Made by a program: the position numbers and the translations under genes. From positions 1 through 8,844 of the forward strand of contig CALMCK010000127.1 in assembly GCA_937862845.1 (NCBI GenBank): DNA of 8,844 nucleotides. The letters are read 5' to 3'. The stretch's first letter is position 1, and every line of letters begins with the position of its first letter. This DNA is from an uncultured Burkholderiaceae bacterium. GTDB lineage: Bacteria > Pseudomonadota > Gammaproteobacteria > Burkholderiales > Burkholderiaceae. This document shows positions 6,679 through 8,844 of this stretch, one piece after another. The notes beneath the pieces are model-generated. The model did no database searches. It was not told the DNA's origin and saw only the letters and a program-made list of their open reading frames with translations.

Positions 6679-8433
6679 TCAATCGCCCAGCACAATACCT
6701 TCGCGACGGGCGTCCGCACCGCCTTGATAGCCGTTTTCGGTTTTGACGATGGCGGACAGGCCACTGGTGGTTTCGCCTTCAACTGCGTCGTGGCCTTTGG
6801 CTTTGAGTTCTGCCAAAACGACATCCAAACCGCGACCTTTTTCGACTTCGGTTTTGCCGTTGTTGCGGCTGCCGAAGTGGGCGGCGTTCACTGCGCTTTG
6901 CGGGTCCATTTTGTAGTCGATGAGGTTGACGAGGGTTTGAGCGACGTAGTTGATGATGCGAGAGCCGCCGGGTGAGCCTGTGATCATTTCCAACTGGCCT
7001 TTGTTGTCAAACACGATGACGGGCGCCATGGATGAGCGTGGACGTTTGCCCGCTTGGACGCGGTTGGCGACCATGCTGCCGTCTTTGTTGACTGGTGTGA
7101 ATGAAAAGTCAGTGAGCTGATTGTTGAGCAACATGCCTTTGACGAACTGGCGTGAGCCGAATTGATCTTCAATCGAGGTGGTCATCGACACGGCGTGACC
7201 CTCTGCATCGACAATGCTGATGTGCGAGGTGGAGGTTAATTCGGGTGAGCCGACATCGACGCGCGCGACTTTTTTCATTTCATCGGGCACACCAGCGGTG
7301 GCTTTGCCTGCGACAGACACATCGTCTTTGATGAGGGCTGAGCGTTGCGCAAGATAGCCTTTGTCAATCAATGCTGCGGTGGGCACTTTGACAAAATCCG
7401 CATCTGCTAAATACATGCCGCGATCGGCAAAAGCGTAGCTGCCCGCTTCGGTGAAGCGATGGATGGTGGTGGCTGAGCTGGCAGGGTTGGCTTGCAAGTC
7501 AAAGCGATCGAGCATGCCGAGGATTTGCAACACCGTCACGCCGCCAGAGCTGGGCGCCGCTGGCCCGCAAACTTTATGGCCACGATAATCGCCGCAGACC
7601 GCGGTGCGCATTTTGGCTTGATAACCCGCCATGTCTTTGAGCGTCATGGTGCCTGGATTGGTTGGGTGGCTGTTGACTTTGGCGACGATGGCTTTGGCCA
7701 CTTCACCTGTGTAAAAGCCTTTGGCGCCTTGTTTGGCGATGATTCTGAGGACTTTTGCATACTCGGGATTCTTCAGTGTGCTGCCAGCGGCTTTTGGCGT
7801 GGTGCCATCGGCGTCATAAAAATATGCTTTGGCGGCATCGTCCTTGTTTAGGTATTTCTCGCCCGCCAAAAGGCTGTTGAGGCGAGGTGAAATCGCGAAG
7901 CCATTGTCCGCCAGTGCAATCGCAGGTTGAAACAGCTCGGCCCAAGGCAGCTTGCCCTCGCGCTTGTGTGCCAGTGCCAACATGGAGACCACACCCGGCA
8001 CGCCGACGGATTTACCACCGACCACCGCATCATAAAATGCCATGTCCGCGCCCGCGCTGGTTTGGAAGAGATTTTCATCAACCGCCGATGGAGCGGTTTC
8101 ACGGCCATCGTAATTGTTGACTTTTTTGCCATCGTACGTGAGTAAAAACGCGCCGCCCGTGATGCCTGAAGACTGTGGCTCGGTCAAGCCCAAGACCAGT
8201 TGCGCGGCAATCGCAGCATCCACTGCCGAACCGCCTTTTTTAAGGATGTCGTATGCCGCCTGTGTTGCCAGTGGGTTGGCCGTGGCCGCCATGAATTTTT
8301 TAGACTCAACCGAGGTTTTGCCTTGTTTGAAGCCGCTCGCCGCTTCTGGCGCGTCTTGGGCAATGGCGTGGGCACTGCCAAACAGCAATGCGGTTAAGGT
8401 GGCGAGTTTAAAAAAGTGGTGTGATGATGTCAT
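6679..8433 (-). CDS. ggt: Gamma-glutamyltransferase (glutathione hydrolase) precursor, periplasmic
   Basis: A 584-residue precursor of the N-terminal-nucleophile hydrolase that cleaves or transfers the gamma-glutamyl group of glutathione in the periplasm. Residues 1-25 are a Sec signal peptide (His/Lys n-region, hydrophobic core, probable cleavage after A-H-A or A-I-A). Arg111 in D-G-R-E-T-A-P corresponds to the substrate-binding Arg114 of E. coli GGT. The autoprocessing site is T-S-H-I-S-I-V-D, with Thr402 as the new N-terminal nucleophile, splitting a large subunit (about 26-401) from a small subunit (402-584). The small subunit carries R-P-R-S-S-M-A-P (464-471, oxyanion and substrate serines) and G-S-P-G-G (486-490). 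The length matches the family and the frame is intact. The ATG at 8433 has AGGAGA six bases upstream. A terminator follows the stop, so it is probably monocistronic. Confidence 0.97.
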   Translation of the reverse strand: MTSSHHFFKLATLTALLFGSAHAIAQDAPEAASGFKQGKTSVESKKFMAATANPLATQAAYDILKKGGSAVDAAIAAQLVLGLTEPQSSGITGGAFLLTYDGKKVNNYDGRETAPSAVDENLFQTSAGADMAFYDAVVGGKSVGVPGVVSMLALAHKREGKLPWAELFQPAIALADNGFAISPRLNSLLAGEKYLNKDDAAKAYFYDADGTTPKAAGSTLKNPEYAKVLRIIAKQGAKGFYTGEVAKAIVAKVNSHPTNPGTMTLKDMAGYQAKMRTAVCGDYRGHKVCGPAAPSSGGVTVLQILGMLDRFDLQANPASSATTIHRFTEAGSYAFADRGMYLADADFVKVPTAALIDKGYLAQRSALIKDDVSVAGKATAGVPDEMKKVARVDVGSPELTSTSHISIVDAEGHAVSMTTSIEDQFGSRQFVKGMLLNNQLTDFSFTPVNKDGSMVANRVQAGKRPRSSMAPVIVFDNKGQLEMITGSPGGSRIINYVAQTLVNLIDYKMDPQSAVNAAHFGSRNNGKTEVEKGRGLDVVLAELKAKGHDAVEGETTSGLSAIVKTENGYQGGADARREGIVLGD

Positions 8434-8535
8434 GAAACGTCTCCTATGGGGATATGGTTATAGTTTTAGTATTGAGCGCTTTGGTGCAGGATTGGGTCCG
8501 CTTGAATCAAGGGCGTTGGTCGTGCAGCCCATTTG

Positions 8536-8544
8536 TTTATACCA
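8536..8544 (-). promoter_or_regulatory. Possible extended -10 promoter for ggt
   Basis: On the minus strand this reads TGG followed by TATAAA, an extended -10 with one hexamer mismatch. No good -35 box is seen 16-18 bases upstream. Transcription would start near 8529 and give a leader of about 96 bases to the ggt ATG. Confidence 0.4.
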
Positions 8545-8695
8545 AGCACTTAATCTCTCCACATTAACAGAAAGTTTCCAAAATAAAAAGGGGAGAATGA
8601 CACTCAAGAATGACCGTGGTCGGCGCCGTGCTGTGGTTTTTGCGCTAATAAATTGAAAATAAATGGTTTTTCTACGGTTTCTCTCAAAACACGCC

Positions 8696-8724
8696 TTGCC
8701 AATTGAGTCAATTTGTAATATCAT
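8696..8724 (+). promoter_or_regulatory. Sigma70-type promoter for the edge gene
   Basis: TTGCCA (8696-8701) and TATCAT (8719-8724) are separated by exactly 17 bases (8702-8718). The -10 differs from consensus at one position and the -35 at one. Transcription would begin near 8731, leaving a leader of about 98 bases before the ATG at 8829. This is the best promoter in the window. Confidence 0.65.
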
Positions 8725-8729
8725 ACAAA
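8712..8729. promoter_or_regulatory. Operator-like inverted repeat overlapping the -10 box
   Basis: T-T-T-G-T-A (8712-8717) and T-A-C-A-A-A (8724-8729) are perfect reverse complements separated by six bases. The half-site centres are 12 bases apart, near one helical turn, which is typical for a dimeric regulator. The dyad covers the TATCAT -10 box, so a bound protein would be expected to repress. The regulator is unknown. Confidence 0.5.
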
Positions 8730-8759
8730 GCTAACCTTTTTGTTTCGAGGTTTTAAAGG

Positions 8760-8779
8760 GTGTTTTAATCAAAAAACAC
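8760..8779 (+). other. Leader hairpin 1
   Basis: G-T-G-T-T-T-T (8760-8766) pairs with A-A-A-A-C-A-C (8773-8779) around a six-base loop. A G-U pair can be added at the base (8759/8780). The stem is AT-rich and only modestly stable. It lies within the predicted 5' leader of the edge gene and is not followed by a T-run, so it is not a terminator. Confidence 0.4.
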
Positions 8780-8795
8780 TAATTTAGTCATCTAG

Positions 8796-8815
8796 CTCGA
8801 CCAATCGCAGTCGAG
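8796..8815 (+). other. Leader hairpin 2, just before the ribosome binding site
   Basis: C-T-C-G-A-C (8796-8801) and G-T-C-G-A-G (8810-8815) form a 6-bp perfect stem with an eight-base loop. It ends three bases before the GGAG (8819-8822) that serves the ATG at 8829. It could alternatively be a DNA operator. It is too short to be certain of any function. Confidence 0.4.
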
Positions 8816-8828
8816 AATGGAGTTTATA

Positions 8829-8844
8829 ATGAGTCACAATGGAC
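8829..8844 (+). CDS. Start of an unidentified gene cut by the window edge
   Basis: The ATG at 8829-8831 is preceded by GGAG (8819-8822) with six bases between, and opens a frame reading M-S-H-N-G before the window ends. A well-spaced promoter lies about 100 bases upstream. The combination of promoter, leader and ribosome binding site supports a real gene start. Five codons are not enough to name a product. Confidence 0.55.

Larger units (their letters stand above)
8434..8828. other. Divergent intergenic region upstream of ggt and the edge gene
   Basis: A 395-base stretch with no convincing gene. Nearest ggt (8434-8545) are its ribosome binding site (8440-8445 on the minus strand) and a possible extended -10. 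The middle (8546-8690) shows nothing I can assign; a 19-codon plus-strand ORF at 8597-8656 behind GGGGAG is noted but not called. The right part (8696-8828) holds a promoter, an operator-like dyad and a structured leader for the plus-strand gene starting at 8829. Confidence 0.6.

Noticed and set aside
6464..6682. Upstream extension of the glutathione transferase frame by 73 residues
   Set aside because: The ATG at 6463 has a strong ribosome binding site and the typical YibF N-terminus. The extension runs through the ggt terminator.
8114..8656. 180-codon open frame on the plus strand
   Set aside because: Its first half is antisense to the signal peptide and N-terminus of ggt, and it has no ribosome binding site or domain.
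8597..8656. 19-codon plus-strand ORF (begins M-T-L-K-N-D-R-G) behind GGGGAG
   Set aside because: The purine tract is almost against the ATG, which is too close for normal initiation. The peptide shows no signal, and there is no other support.
8458..8724. 88-codon open frame on the minus strand between ggt and the edge gene
   Set aside because: It has no ribosome binding site, has a low-complexity basic composition, and its start falls inside the promoter and dyad of the edge gene.

Overview
The window looks like ordinary chromosomal DNA of a betaproteobacterium, probably Burkholderiales or a relative. This rests on family resemblance: a DUF4254 gene, the ED-L-T-x-R-V-S form of the glycosyltransferase-4 motif, and a YibF-type glutathione transferase. 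It was not tested by a search. Base composition is moderate and even. There are no insertion sequences, phage genes, CRISPR arrays, tRNA or rRNA genes, and I found no previously undescribed multi-gene system.

Layout. (1) 1-305, plus strand: the 3' end of mutS. (2) 331-374: a perfect 20-bp hairpin acting as a shared terminator between convergent genes. (3) 384-2878, minus strand: a probable three-gene operon, transcribed as phosphomannomutase/phosphoglucomutase, then a DUF4254 protein, then a small Cys-containing lipoprotein. (4) 2879-3053: a divergent regulatory region. (5) 3054-4574, plus strand: pgi. (6) 4676-5797, plus strand: a polytopic WecA/MraY-type sugar-1-phosphate transferase. (7) 5819-5842: a second bidirectional terminator. 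(8) 5855-6463, minus strand: a YibF-like glutathione transferase. (9) 6679-8433, minus strand: periplasmic gamma-glutamyltransferase with its own terminator. (10) 8434-8844: a divergent intergenic region. It holds a good sigma70-type promoter with a symmetric operator-like dyad over its -10 box, a leader with two hairpins, and the first five codons of a plus-strand gene cut by the window edge.

How the genes work together. Pgi and the hexose-phosphate mutase interconvert fructose-6-P, glucose-6-P, glucose-1-P and the mannose phosphates. These feed nucleotide-sugar and cell-surface glycan synthesis. The membrane sugar-phosphate transferase, which starts lipid-linked glycan assembly, fits the same theme. 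The DUF4254 protein and the lipoprotein, tied to the mutase by position, may belong to envelope biology, but nothing in their sequence proves it. GGT and the YibF-like protein form a separate glutathione-related pair; each has its own ribosome binding site and a terminator lies between them.

Several naive longest-ORF starts are wrong. Better starts are at 800 (lipoprotein), 2878 (mutase), 3054 (pgi) and 6463 (glutathione transferase).
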